This document shows positions 12,200-38,907 of a stretch of DNA of 64,000 bases, piece by piece (within the stretch, counting starts at the first letter, position 1; every line of letters begins with the position of its first letter). The DNA lies in the NCBI GenBank assembly GCA_030248215.1, contig JASANG010003255.1:1-64000 (forward strand). Reading direction: 5' to 3'. The notes under the pieces are model-generated. The model was not told where the DNA came from. It did not search any database and saw only the letters and a program-made list of their open reading frames with translations. The position numbers and the translations under genes were made by a program. The stretch comes from Enoplolaimus lenunculus. Its lineage: Eukaryota; Nematoda; Enoplea; Enoplida; Thoracostomopsidae.

Positions 12200-13240
12200 T
12201 CAGGCAATTTTCTCATTCCAGCTGAGATTTCACAAAGAAAAATAACCTGTCTATTCGATACGGGTTCCAGTCATACCTTAATATCTGAACCCTTGTTTAA
12301 AGCTCTAGGACTACCCGAAGCCCACTTGCCGGCTATTCCTGCCAAATCCTTGACGGGAGAACCTTTGAAACTTAAAGGCACTGCAATACTAAAGATAACT
12401 ATTGGGAAAACACCTATGACACATGTGTTCACGGTAGTAGATGGAGAATCTTGTCCATATGATTGTATACTTGGAATTGATTTTCAGCGTCGATTAGGAC
12501 GAGTCACCCTAGATTACGACCTTAAAACATTATCGTTTGGACGGGACCACGTTCGCTTTGCGGATTGCGCCAATAACAAAGCACATGCTGTCCGAATAGC
12601 TGAGACTGTTGTACTCTTACCCTACACAGATACTTACTTACCTAATTGCACAGTAGAAACAAACAATTCGGGTACATATATGGTTGAGCCGGAAGCCGGG
12701 AACTTGTCAAAACGCAGACTAACAGGTTATACTATACTTACTAATGCTCAGAAAGGTAATATAAAATGTGAGATACAAAATTCGGGACCTAAAAATTTAA
12801 TATTGTATCAGGGAACTCAAATAGGAACCGCAACGGTGGCACCAGACGATTTGACTAAACCACGTAATAGTTCAGCAATCATAAAAGGAAACACGGACTC
12901 AACTTTTAAGGCTCAAAAGCAACTTCAAATCGATAAATATATCGACCTAGAAGGCCAACTAACGAACTATCAATTCAGTGAAAAACTCACATCAGAACAA
13001 AGAGAAAAATTAAAACAATTTTTGCTAACACGCCGATATACCTTTGCAACGTCTAATAATGATTTGGGTAGTACTGATTTAGTACATCATTCTAAGACCG
13101 ATTTTCTGCCGCAGCCGGAGGCAGACCTCCGGTTGTACCATGGAATTTCGGTAGCATCGTGGTACCTAACTAAACAAAACAGCTTAGACGCGCTCAAAGA
13201 ATTAAAGCAAAGGTATGACTTTATTTTACAGACCACATAG
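12200..13240 (+). mobile_element. LTR-retrotransposon fragment with retropepsin
   Basis: The translated stretch has an aspartic protease active site, CLFDTGSSHTLIS (near 12255), followed by the retropepsin-like CILGIDFQRRLG (near 12455). It continues into a protease-to-reverse-transcriptase spacer typical of Ty3/Gypsy-like pol. No reverse transcriptase, integrase or LTR is recognisable, so it is a decayed internal fragment and looks broken at both ends. Confidence 0.7.
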
Positions 13241-16200
13241 ATTCAAAACGCGTACTTTAAGGAAGGGAAATTATATATAGCGAACAAACGCAATTCAGTA
13301 AACACGAACAAAAAAGCATAAAAAAACTAGATATTACTAATCAAACTGTAGTTTCGAGAAAACGTAATCCGACTATAGTATTTCTAGCCAGAGAAATTGA
13401 TTGGATATTTCGATGGGTACCCCCACTACCTAAATCGTAAAAGTGGGGGACACTTGAAATCTCCTATGACTACGCCCGCGTCCGAAACCAACTGTCTTCT
13501 ATTTAAGTAAGACCGCACAATTTTATTTGATAGCTAATTCACGAATGTAAAACTGATGACACTTCTTTTACTTTTCCCTCACGAACTGAACTGTGTGGAA
13601 GGTGAAGCAGCGGCAGAACAGCTGAACGAAAGAAGTAACAAAAAAAGCAAAACGTAATAAAAAACTTTTCTGTGCAGTGAGCTTTCTCTTGTGGGGAAAC
13701 TAAGAAGTGTCAATTTTTTACGTTCCAAATATATACCACAACTCACCCAATTCCAAACATAATACGAATATTAATATACACCAATGTTGAAAGCAAATAC
13801 AACAACGTGAACATAAAGCATGAGATTTTCACATAGAGAAGACATTTCATATTAAAGTAAAAATTATAGTTGACTTTGAAAACTTGTAAAAACCATTTAA
13901 AATAAAAATTCACTTTACACCCAAAACCTAGCAAAGTTCAGCAAACAGCAATGCATACATACATACTTGACCCTGTAAACTGCAATGGCTAAATGATAAA
14001 ATTTCGCAATACTTAAATGCACCATGGAATCGATATATTATAAACTTTAGTAAAAGTTAAATTTTTGTCATGCTAAAACTATATCAACGAGTCGAAATGC
14101 TTTATACCTACAAACAGACACAGACGATATGTCAAGAAATGAGACACACAATCTCCAAAACTTGATTCTTTTTTAGCTGCACTGGCGGATTCAGAAATTT
14201 CTGATATGGGGGGCAGCTCGAAATATAATAGTAAAACGCAATTTAAGCGTTATATTTTGAATACAAAATTTTAGTTTTGATCTATGTTGAGAAGCCTTGG
14301 CCTTGATGTCCTCCCCATTGAATTCGTGTGTGTTTAGTTGATTGCAGTGATTAATTGTACGGCGTTAATGCATCCTGAATATGCAGTCTTAGCTTGATTT
14401 CTGATCAAAGTGATTATTTTTACGTCAGCCATGAATTGGCAAACCACATCCACTAACTTGTGAGCAGAACATGGTTTCGCACAAACCGACATTTTAAGCG
14501 TAGCTTGATTCCAACTTGGCAATGGCGTGCCCACCAGATTCTTGATTAGTCTACAATAACCTAATGCAAGAATATTATACAAATATGTGACAAATTTGAC
14601 ATTTAGCACGGATATCAATCATTAAGTAAAACAATAGTTGTGGCGGCCAAAACGAGTTGTTATACTAAATAAGTAACATTCAATACTTCAGTAATTAATG
14701 GCACCGAATATATTATCACTGATACCCAAAAGCAAAAACAATAAAATTTCTAAGCTAGCATTACGTATATCAAACAAAAATACAAGCAACATTACACATT
14801 TTCAGTATTGCAGAAACATGTATAGTTAGCGTAACATCCAACTCGTTAAATACTGTAAACTGTAAGTGAATACTATGTGACAGGGTACAGCTGGATACAA
14901 AAAACTATATCTCAAAAAATTACTATGAGACATTATAACCTCTTTGAAAACGACAAAAATGTGCTCATATATTATATATACTGTGCGCAACATGTATTTC
15001 AAGAATTAAGCTTTAACCTTTACATTTTAACCAGAGGTAAACATGTTTTGCCGGGGCCGGAGGTGCAACAAAATTACGCAATATAAATGAAGTTGAATTT
15101 GCTGAATGTTTACAAACAGCCGAAGCCGGAGACAGACTTCTGGCTGTACCCGGATATCAGGGTTCGACCGGACATATATTTTCCAGACACCGGACCCGGA
15201 TAGTGAATTTTTGCGGAACCAGATGTTAGCCGGCTAAAGCATCTAAAATTGTACACTGCCAGATGTATTTCTACCGCGTAAAAGCATATTTTTTACAGAA
15301 TTTAAATTAATTGTTAGCTTGGATTTTTCATTTTCTGTTAGGTTCGAATTTAATTTTCACCCAGTTTGGAAAACTTACGCTTCTCATGCAAAATTATGCA
15401 CACCAACAGAAATCAACCAGTTTTCCGAAATATTCCAAACTAAAATTGCCAACAAGGTTTCCCAAAAAGTTTGCTAATTACAATAAATATAACAATACCT
15501 ACAAATTCCCAACTGTATACTCAAAGAACCATTACTTAAAACGCCTAAAACAAAACAGCAATCTTTAAGCACAATTTGACGACAAACAGTTCATCAAAAC
15601 AAAATCACTTCAAACGTCATACAAAACCTACATTTAATTTATCAAAAAATAGGTTGTTATAATCCCATCAACGAATTTATCATCACACAGTCATACGCAT
15701 AATATAAGTCACCTTAATAAATACTAACAGAAGTCCCATGTTAACTACAAGGGCCTGTCCGCTAAGCCTAAATTTAAGCCTAAGTGTAAGCTTAAATATT
15801 AATAAGCCTAATCTGTCTCAATCCTAAGATAAAATTTAAATCTCTCCTCCAGATTCGAAGTCCACCGGTCTCCCTGCGGGTCGATGGGCAAATTCCTATA
15901 ATTAACATGGACCCAACATAATATATTACTGAGACACTGAGCACAACAGTTGGGCAGTTGTTCCAATACTTTAGCTAAAACCCAATGCAACGCAACACGT
16001 ATTACCAGAAATTATGCTATGCAACTGAACAAAAATAAATTCTAAACCTGAGTAAAAAATTTCAATAGCCAGATGGGTACCAGATATCTAGGATATGATA
16101 AAATTTGCCACATTTATGCCCACACTAATGGCCACGTATGTATTTAAGTCAAAGCACTATGATTACATAACAGTCTTATCGTCAACCGTTAGAGCTGTTT

Positions 16201-16463
16201 AATTTCCACCGTACCACGATATATTGATATACTGCAGTGACACAATTTTACAAAACCCCATTACTCTGCTTGAAGCCGCCTTATTCCGCAAATATAATAC
16301 TAATAAAAACGGTTATAGTAGCAAAATCAAAATTAGTATTAAACTCCAATAGTCAATTTGAACGCGTCAAAATACGATTATATGTTATTAGGAAACTTAA
16401 TATAAATGTCGACTTTTTCTTACAAATTCGACTCCCCCGTCGATATTGATTTTACTACTTGAG
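13241..16463. other. Gene-free AT-rich stretch
   Basis: No convincing exon is visible here. It contains scattered CCGG-rich scraps (15045-15235) of the same kind as the CCGGTTCCGG inserts elsewhere and a short TTAGGC-like patch (15760-15815). The missing upstream exons of the gene ending at 16636 should lie here or further left, but I could not find them. Confidence 0.5.
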
Positions 16464-16636
16464 AACGTGAGCTACAACAAAAAGCATTGAAATTTAACAG
16501 ACAACAGCACTTACTCAATCGCCAGATCCGCAATTTGAAAGAACAAAAGCATCAGCTAAAACGGATGCAACAGAAACCTCAACCTTGCCTTCACATAGAT
16601 TTGGACGATGATAACGATTTGGGCATGCATAATTAA
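16464..16636 (+). CDS. Probable terminal exon, Gln-rich coiled coil
   Basis: From an AG acceptor at 16462-16463 an open frame (entering with two codon bases) runs to TAA at 16636. It is rich in Gln, Lys, Arg and Leu (RELQQKALKFNRQQHLLNRQ), with leucine-zipper-like spacing, and ends in an acidic patch, HIDLDDDNDLGMHN. An in-frame stop lies just before the acceptor, so it must be an internal splice product or a fragment. An AATAAA follows at 16810. The rest of the gene was not found. A second possible last exon begins after the TTGCAG near 16690. Confidence 0.4.
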
Positions 16637-16809
16637 ATTTAGAAATGATCTTTCAGAATTTTATGCAACATTAACTACAGTCCCTTGCAGAATTAATTGC
16701 AATCACAATCGTTTCAAACCGAACTTTTATAATCGCTTCTGCTCGCTTCTAGAACGCAATCGCCAGCAACTCGATTCGAATTCATACTCGTGATTAAACT
16801 GTATTTTAC

Positions 16810-16815
16810 AATAAA
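16810..16815 (+). terminator. Poly(A) signal AATAAA
   Basis: AATAAA lies about 175 nt beyond the stop of the coiled-coil exon, in a tail-to-tail arrangement with cmk-1. Confidence 0.4.
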
Positions 16816-16989
16816 CACGACTTGAAACGTGAATGCAATCGCGTCTCTAGATGCAATTGGTCCCAAGCATCGAAAAAAATTAAATGTGATTATGAAACCG
16901 CCACCGCAAACGAAGCAGACGCAATTATGATTACTGAGCATTTAATTCTGTCCGTTACTGCAGTTATACTTGACTTTAACTTTATCGAA

Positions 16990-16995
16990 TTTATT
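16990..16995 (-). terminator. Poly(A) signal for cmk-1
   Basis: TTTATT on the plus strand reads AATAAA on the cmk-1 strand, about 125 nt past its stop codon at 17120. Confidence 0.5.
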
Positions 16996-17119
16996 CTCAA
17001 CTTTTAACAGATATATAGACTGAACTCTTAATAGAAAAAACCGCGTAATATACGATTGAAATCTGACTATACTTATATACCAATAGGTGTATTATGAATT
17101 AAGATGTCTCGCGAGCCAG

Positions 17120-33139
<16,020 letters not shown>

Positions 33140-33399
33140 ATTTAAGTGTTAATTGTCAGCATTTATTTTGATATATACGTCAACAGCAACAAACCAAGGA
33201 ACCACGGAGATGAACTTTACACGGCCGTTTGTTTGCAAAATTTTTAAATTCAGCAGTTATATAATACTAAATGTATGCATAAATTATGCACTAAAAATAG
33301 CGACTGCACAGATCACAATTTTTATAACAACTGAACAAAAGTGAGATCCTGGCCCTCCGTCAGTTTAAGGGTAAAATCACGGGACATGAATTTTGCGAA

Positions 33400-34790
33400 A
33401 ATTTTGATACCTATATTTGTAATCAGGTCGACCTAAGGATTGGTCGTCATTCTCGTCGCCTGCTCGATGGTTCGACCGCTACTCGCCTCACAGCGAGTAC
33501 AAAGGACGAAAACTCAACTCTGGATGGTCATCACCGTTATGCTCCAGATTGCCGCCGTGTTTTTCGGCTCGGATAAACCCATGCCGGCAGCGTTGATCCG
33601 CACCCTGCTCCAAATCGCTGGCATCGAAAGGAACCCGGGTCCTATCTACTTCTGTTCCGCCTGTCAGAATAAGGTCACCTGGAACCAGGGTGCAACCGGA
33701 ATTCCGGTTCCGGTTCCGGCATTTTTTCACCTTCCGGTTCCGGTTCCGGTAAATTTTTACCGGATTTAAAAATTCCGGTGTTATAATTTGGCCGTTTAAG
33801 AATCTCTTTTGAAAGCCACTTGTACTCAGAATATAAGCCGTTGATGGTGGATTTCACTTCAGTCGACGACGAAAATCTAAAATACAACAAATAAAATAAA
33901 TACCTGTGTTCGACTAAGGTTGTTTCACAAATAATAGAGCAAAAAATACGATTAAAATGAAATTTTTGGTGAAATGCATTTTTCATTTTCCGGTTCCGGT
34001 TCCGGTAAAATTTTCAAATTCCGGTTCCGGTTCCGGTAAATTGTAATTCCGGTTGCACCCTGCCTGGAACCAAAAACCTGCCCAATGTTCGTCGTGTCAA
34101 GAATGGAGTCATTTCAACCGAAACGATCAATCCAAAAACTGTAGTGAACTGCCTTCATTCAACGCGTATCGTGAAGGCGAATACGTCTACCCTGCATGCG
34201 TGCTCCTTCGTCAACCACAGCCAAATGGACCCCCGCCACCGCGCGCTCCACAAGGTCCTCCGCATCAACAACAGCCGTCCAAAACCAATGCCCCGGCTAC
34301 CTCGACCTCCGGCTCATGGCTGAAAATCTTGCAATTTAACTGTAACTGGCTTCAAAGCAAGATCGATGAAATCGTGGCCTACATGGAGGCGAACGAAGTT
34401 GCGGTCGCCGCTATGCAAGAAACAAAGTTGTCCGACAAATCGAAGCTGAAGTGCCCAGCAAACTACTCGCTCCTTCGGAAAGATCGCACCAGAGACGCTG
34501 GACGAGGTCTAGCCTTCATTGTCCATGATTCGGTACCCCACACGCTGATCAACGTCAACGATAACTTCACTGAGACCGATGGAATCTCGATCAGCCTTTG
34601 CAATATGGAACTCACTACTGTCATCAACACCTACATACCACCGCAAAGCAGTTGCGATACAGACTTCAGACCCGACTTGGACACTCTACTAAAGTTCAGT
34701 GATGCCGTTCTTAAATATCATTGGCGTCCAGTACTAGCTATGCATGCTACTGCGGACGGTATAGCTTGTTCAGTAAACGTTTAAGGGACA
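33400..34790 (+). mobile_element. CR1/Jockey-like LINE, 3'-truncated, split by a MITE
   Basis: The 5' part of a non-LTR retrotransposon. An ORF from 33440 has a hydrophobic lead, a 2A-like motif IAGIERNPGP (33614-33643) and a PHD-like zinc finger (FCSACQNKVTWNQ, continuing after the insertion with QCSSCQEWSHFN and YVYPAC). A Pro-rich linker then leads to the apurinic-like endonuclease (LKILQFNCNWLQSKI, AAMQETKLSD, LLRKDRTRDAGRGLAFI). The sequence diverges near 34720-34790, before any reverse transcriptase, so the copy is truncated. The insertion 33686-34062 plus one 8-bp target copy separates two halves that are in frame with each other once it is discounted. Confidence 0.85.
33686..34062. 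mobile_element. hAT-type MITE, 377 bp, with 8-bp target duplication
   Basis: The termini CAGGGTGCAACCGGAATT and AATTCCGGTTGCACCCTG are perfect 18-bp inverted repeats. The element is flanked by identical 8-bp copies CCTGGAAC at 33678-33685 and 34063-34070. An 8-bp duplication with a CAGGG start is the signature of hAT elements. Subterminal regions carry runs of CCGGTTCCGG. The insertion sits in the zinc-finger coding region of the LINE. Confidence 0.92.
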
Positions 34791-35520
34791 CTATAGAGCT
34801 TTTAACAAACGACTGGACATTTTGTGTGCAATGCAAACCAATGGTAACGTGGGACTGACATAATGCGATTCATTATGGTTTTTGGCCAGTCTACGAGGGT
34901 CGCCGGCAGGGGATAACGACCGTATGCCGGAGAATGACGATGGAGTTGGAGCAGATAAGGAGCCATCATCATCATCATCATCAAGCGAGGAAGATAGCAG
35001 TGAACGATGATGATGAATCTGAGATGCAGTGATGTATTGACATCTTTAACACGCAAAGTACGTAATGACATTTTAAGGTTTTATGTACAGTTGTGCCGTT
35101 TGCTTCCGTATATCAACTGTATTAAAGTGCTCTGAACAAAGAGCGTACGTGGAATTTTTTCAACTTAATTTGCACTGATCAATGTAATAAACAAATGCTT
35201 TGCACGAATGCTCATCACAAAACCATTGTAGTTGTGTTTTACACACGTTTACGTTCGAGAACAAAGCTTTGCAAGTCATAAAATTTTACACACCGTTTTC
35301 AAAAAATATGGTGGCTAAGAAAAATTCATATAAGACACGAAACAGGTAACGTTCGGAAACATGTTTTTGAAAGTGACTTTGAACAGATCGAATAATCGTT
35401 GGAATGTTTGAACACTTGCGGCAGTGGACCTCAAACCAAGTTTCAATGAGTTCAGGATATAATATTATTGTGAGAAAGTGGGGTATAACTTAACCACTTT
35501 CAATTGATATTGAACCAAGA

Positions 35521-35561
35521 TTGATTTAAATCATTTTGTGTCACAAAATGATTTAAATCAA
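35521..35561. repeat. Perfect 41-nt palindrome
   Basis: Arms of 20 nt (TTGATTTAAATCATTTTGTG and its exact complement) surround a single T. It could form a cruciform or hairpin. There is no flanking gene within 700 bp; function unknown. Confidence 0.9.
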
Positions 35562-35834
35562 ACAGCTTTCTAGCTCGTTAGCTTTAGTTGCGTTTTCCGT
35601 TTTCATTTGTTGTTCTGGAGTTTAACGTGTTCTTATGCATGATTGTGTTTGCAATTTACGGTGTTATTCGCGTCGTGATAGTTGTACAGAATCGGGGTCA
35701 ACTAGTAGCAGTTTGAAACCACTTCCCTCGGCCCCGATTAAGATTCGCCGGAACCGACGGTGTCGTATCCAAAACCCTACTCGTTAATATATCATTTCAC
35801 AATATTACCTACCGGTATGTCAAATGACTCCAGG

Positions 35835-36023
35835 TTCTTATAAGGCATAAAAACAGAAAAAATCAGCAGTTGATTGTGAGGCGGCGTGGCTCAGTGGATA
35901 GCGCACTAAACTAATAATCTGTCGACCGAGTTCGAAACCTCCTGGGAGCGTCGATCATTTTCAGCTTCTGAGAACTCAGAACTAAAAATTGTCGTACCCT
36001 AGCCTATCCAACTTATCACATTG
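35835..36023 (+). repeat. tRNA-derived SINE-like unit, copy 1
   Basis: A tRNA-like head begins at 35880 with box A TGGCTCAGTGG (35887-35897) and box B GTTCGAAAC (35930-35938), with an AAT in the anticodon position (ACTAATAATCT). The unit includes about 45 bp of shared upstream sequence and a non-tRNA tail (TTTTCAGCTTCTGAGAA, GTACCCTAGCCTA). The same structure recurs at 36261. Confidence 0.7.
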
Positions 36024-36260
36024 TGACCACGATGGGACAGCAATGGCAAACTGCCGCGGTAGAACCAATAATATATAAGGTTGGCGGTCAAGGGACGACC
36101 TTGTAGAAAAACCGGGGGATGTGACATGCGGATGCATAGACAAATAATAACCTCATGCTGATGTTGTACATTGGTAAAATCACTACTGCATATGTAGTGC
36201 CTTCATATGCAGCAGCAGTAAAACATGGAAGAACCAAGATACATGTGTATAATGTTGAAA

Positions 36261-36442
36261 TTCTTGCAAGGCATAAAACAGAAAAATTCAGCAGTTGATT
36301 GTAAGGCGGAGTTGCTCAGTAGATAGCGCGCTGGACTGATAATCTGTCGACCGAGTGCGAAAGCTCCTGGGAGCGTCCCTCATTTTCAGCTTCTGAGAAT
36401 TCGGAACTAAAAACAGTGGTACCCTAGCCTACCCAACTTATC
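36261..36442 (+). repeat. tRNA-derived SINE-like unit, copy 2
   Basis: Homologous to copy 1 with about 426-bp spacing, including the same leading GGCATAAAACAG and tail. Box A (TTGCTCAGTAG) and box B are more degraded, so this copy is unlikely to be transcribed. Confidence 0.7.
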
Positions 36443-36529
36443 AGTCACATACTTCACCAACAGGCAATAATACAGCACAAATGTAAGAAAGAATTTTTCA
36501 GTGGATGTGTTTTTCACTATCCGGGTCAG

Positions 36530-36588
36530 AAAAGTTTTTTCCAATTCCGGTTTTGGTTCCGGTAAATTGTAATTCCGGTTGAACCCTC
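36530..36588. mobile_element. Right end of the CCGGTTCCGG hAT-type MITE family
   Basis: GGTTCCGGTAAATTGTAATT followed by CCGGTTGAACCCT matches the right terminus of the MITE at 33686-34062 with one changed base in the TIR. The left end is not recognisable. Confidence 0.55.
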
Positions 36589-37154
36589 ATCATCACAATA
36601 TTTAGCTGTGAACTTCGTTCGAAAAGACAAAGCACTCTAAGAACCCACTTGTTACTCACTTATAAAACAAAATTACAACATATTAAAGCAAGTAGTACTA
36701 AATTAGTACGATTAAATTCAATTTAACTCTAGAATTTCGAGAACTAAACAAAACTTTGTGAAATCTTTACTTCAATCCCAACATTTCACCTCAAAGCAGA
36801 CACTAGCTTAGTACCTATTCAATCGCAGAATATAAGGACAAGATTGGGTTGCACGAACATGACGCAGTCGAATTCCGTACTAAATACAAAATTTTGACTT
36901 TGGTCGTAAGATGTGAAGACGCTATCGAAACCTGCGCTACTTTGGACCATATGAAAAGATGAGGGGCGGAACGTTTTTCTGTGGGACTAGAATAGAGTAA
37001 AGCTTAAACTTTAGACTATTTTTTGATTCGTTTTAGGCTTTTAGGCTTAGGCTCAAAATTAGAAACATGCTTACAACTCTGTACACCCCTGTTCTTAACA
37101 TTGGCCGCTACTTTTGAGCTGCCAGTGCAAACGCTCCGCTCGCACTTCCCTGGG

Positions 37155-38907
37155 CCACCAATTTATCAAAAACTTCACCCGTTCAGTTAAATCTCGTTCA
37201 TGTTATTGGAACAAAAATTCGTAGCTGCTAAAAATTGTATGGTGCAATACTGTGCATTCAGCGGCCCATGTAAAGATCAAGGGCGGAACGTTTTTCAGTT
37301 GGACTCGAATAGAGTAAGCTTAAGTTTTAGATTTATTTTTTGTAGGCTTAGGCTTTTAGGCTTGGGCTTACAAATATGCTTTAAATACTGTTCCGCACCT
37401 GATCTTTACATTGGCCCACTCAGTTACTTTTTCTCGGAAGTACGTTTGAAAACTACTTTATTGTCATTTTGCAACTTTTATGCGAAACTGTTTTTGGAAG
37501 AGCGTCCCCACAACTATCAGACACAAGCGTGCGCTCGGACAACCTTAATAGATCAGACATCGTTAAATTCTGTACCCGCATCTACGCTGGGGCTCCCAAC
37601 CCGGAGTTTGGATAGGGCCCCACTCCTGTCTGCTGCGGCACTGTTCGAATGTTAAAAACTTATTTGAGTTCCAGAGCCAAGCAACCACCCCATACCCCCA
37701 TTTGGGGACCCACACTAAAAGGGCCCCCAATTTAACCGGTTAAAACCGCTGAGTTTTAAAATGCGTCTGGTTTATCGCCCGCTTAGCTCTCGAGGTTTTG
37801 ACATTTTTCTTTAGCAGAAAATGTTAAAAAATTTCCCGCTGCGCGCGAAGTTGGATTCATTTCAAAGATGGGTTCAGTTTCTAGATTCACCATTTTGCAA
37901 CTTTTGTGTGAAACTTTTTTGGAAGGACATCCTCACAGCTATCAAACACGAGCGTGAGCTCGGACTGAGAACCTCAGATCGGCCACCGAGAAATTCTGGA
38001 TCTACCCCTAAGTTCGGGGCCTACAGCATAGAGGTAATAGTGAAGAGCTCCAAACCCTCTCTGTTCCGGCACTGTTGAGGTCACATATACACAAAAGCTA
38101 TTAAACCACATACTGATAATGAGCATTTGTCCTAGTATCATTGATAATTTGCCAGTGAATGGCATAAACGATTTCATTTTATGTGGTGACGAAACGCAAA
38201 AAAGCTTTCGCGATAGTGCAGAGTTAAAGGGAGTAACCTCACTTTACTGGAACGTCTTATCGGTCATATTTTTTCGCAAAACAATGTGATTTTGACAGGT
38301 TGAAACAGAAACCGCTTAAATTTCAAAATGTGTCTTCCTTCTCCCACCCTGGATTTGCGAGGGACCCCCATCCCTACCTGCTCCGGCACTGCCCCCAATA
38401 CGAATTTGCTTCTGGCGTCGCTGATGCACGAAGCGAAAACAAATTCAGGCAGAAAAAAGTTTTGTCGGCTTGGACCAATACAGGGTGCGCGCAACATCGC
38501 CCCCCCCTTCACCCTTGGAATTTTCCTACTTCCTAAACCAAATTCATTATAATAAAATTGCAGCTGCATAGTTTACACACAAGAGCAGGGTCGCACGACA
38601 ATCTAAAATATTCGAGACAACGCCTCTCGATCTATTCTCTTCGGCGAGTGCCAATTGTATCTTAAGTATGCGTTCTGTACATAATCATCTGTTTCGAGGC
38701 ATGGCACGGCACCTTGTGCCAATGCACATGCGCATATTCGACACGCGCTGAAGGATCCGTGTCGATTACAAGTCTCAAAAATGTATCGTTTTCTCCAAAT
38801 GGCAGGCATCAAAGCAGCATTTTATTATACCATTCTAACTTCCTGCTACTAACTTTTGTGAGCAAATCTGTTGCTTTCAAAAGAAACTTTCAGTACATGC
38901 AGCAGTC
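37155..38907. repeat. 1.75-kb tandem duplication, copy 1
   Basis: Nearly base-for-base identical to 38908-40687 (period 1753). Inside it are two diverged tandem subunits (about 37440-37660 and 37845-38080) sharing CATTTTGCAACTTTT, and a TTAGGC-like patch at 37350. A diverged partial copy of 37270-37435 precedes it at 36955-37130. The ORFs, the largest 151 codons, are non-homologous and duplicated with the unit; I do not treat them as genes. Confidence 0.92.

Noticed and set aside
15808-15990. Minus ORF with NLPIDPQGDRWTSNLEERFK, faintly gag-like
   Set aside because: Too short and the resemblance is only an impression; no flanking element parts.
37200-37655. 151-codon ORF repeated exactly at 38953-39408
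   Set aside because: Identity comes from the 1.75-kb tandem duplication. The translation has no domain, contains repeat-derived segments, and shows no splice or codon signature of a gene.
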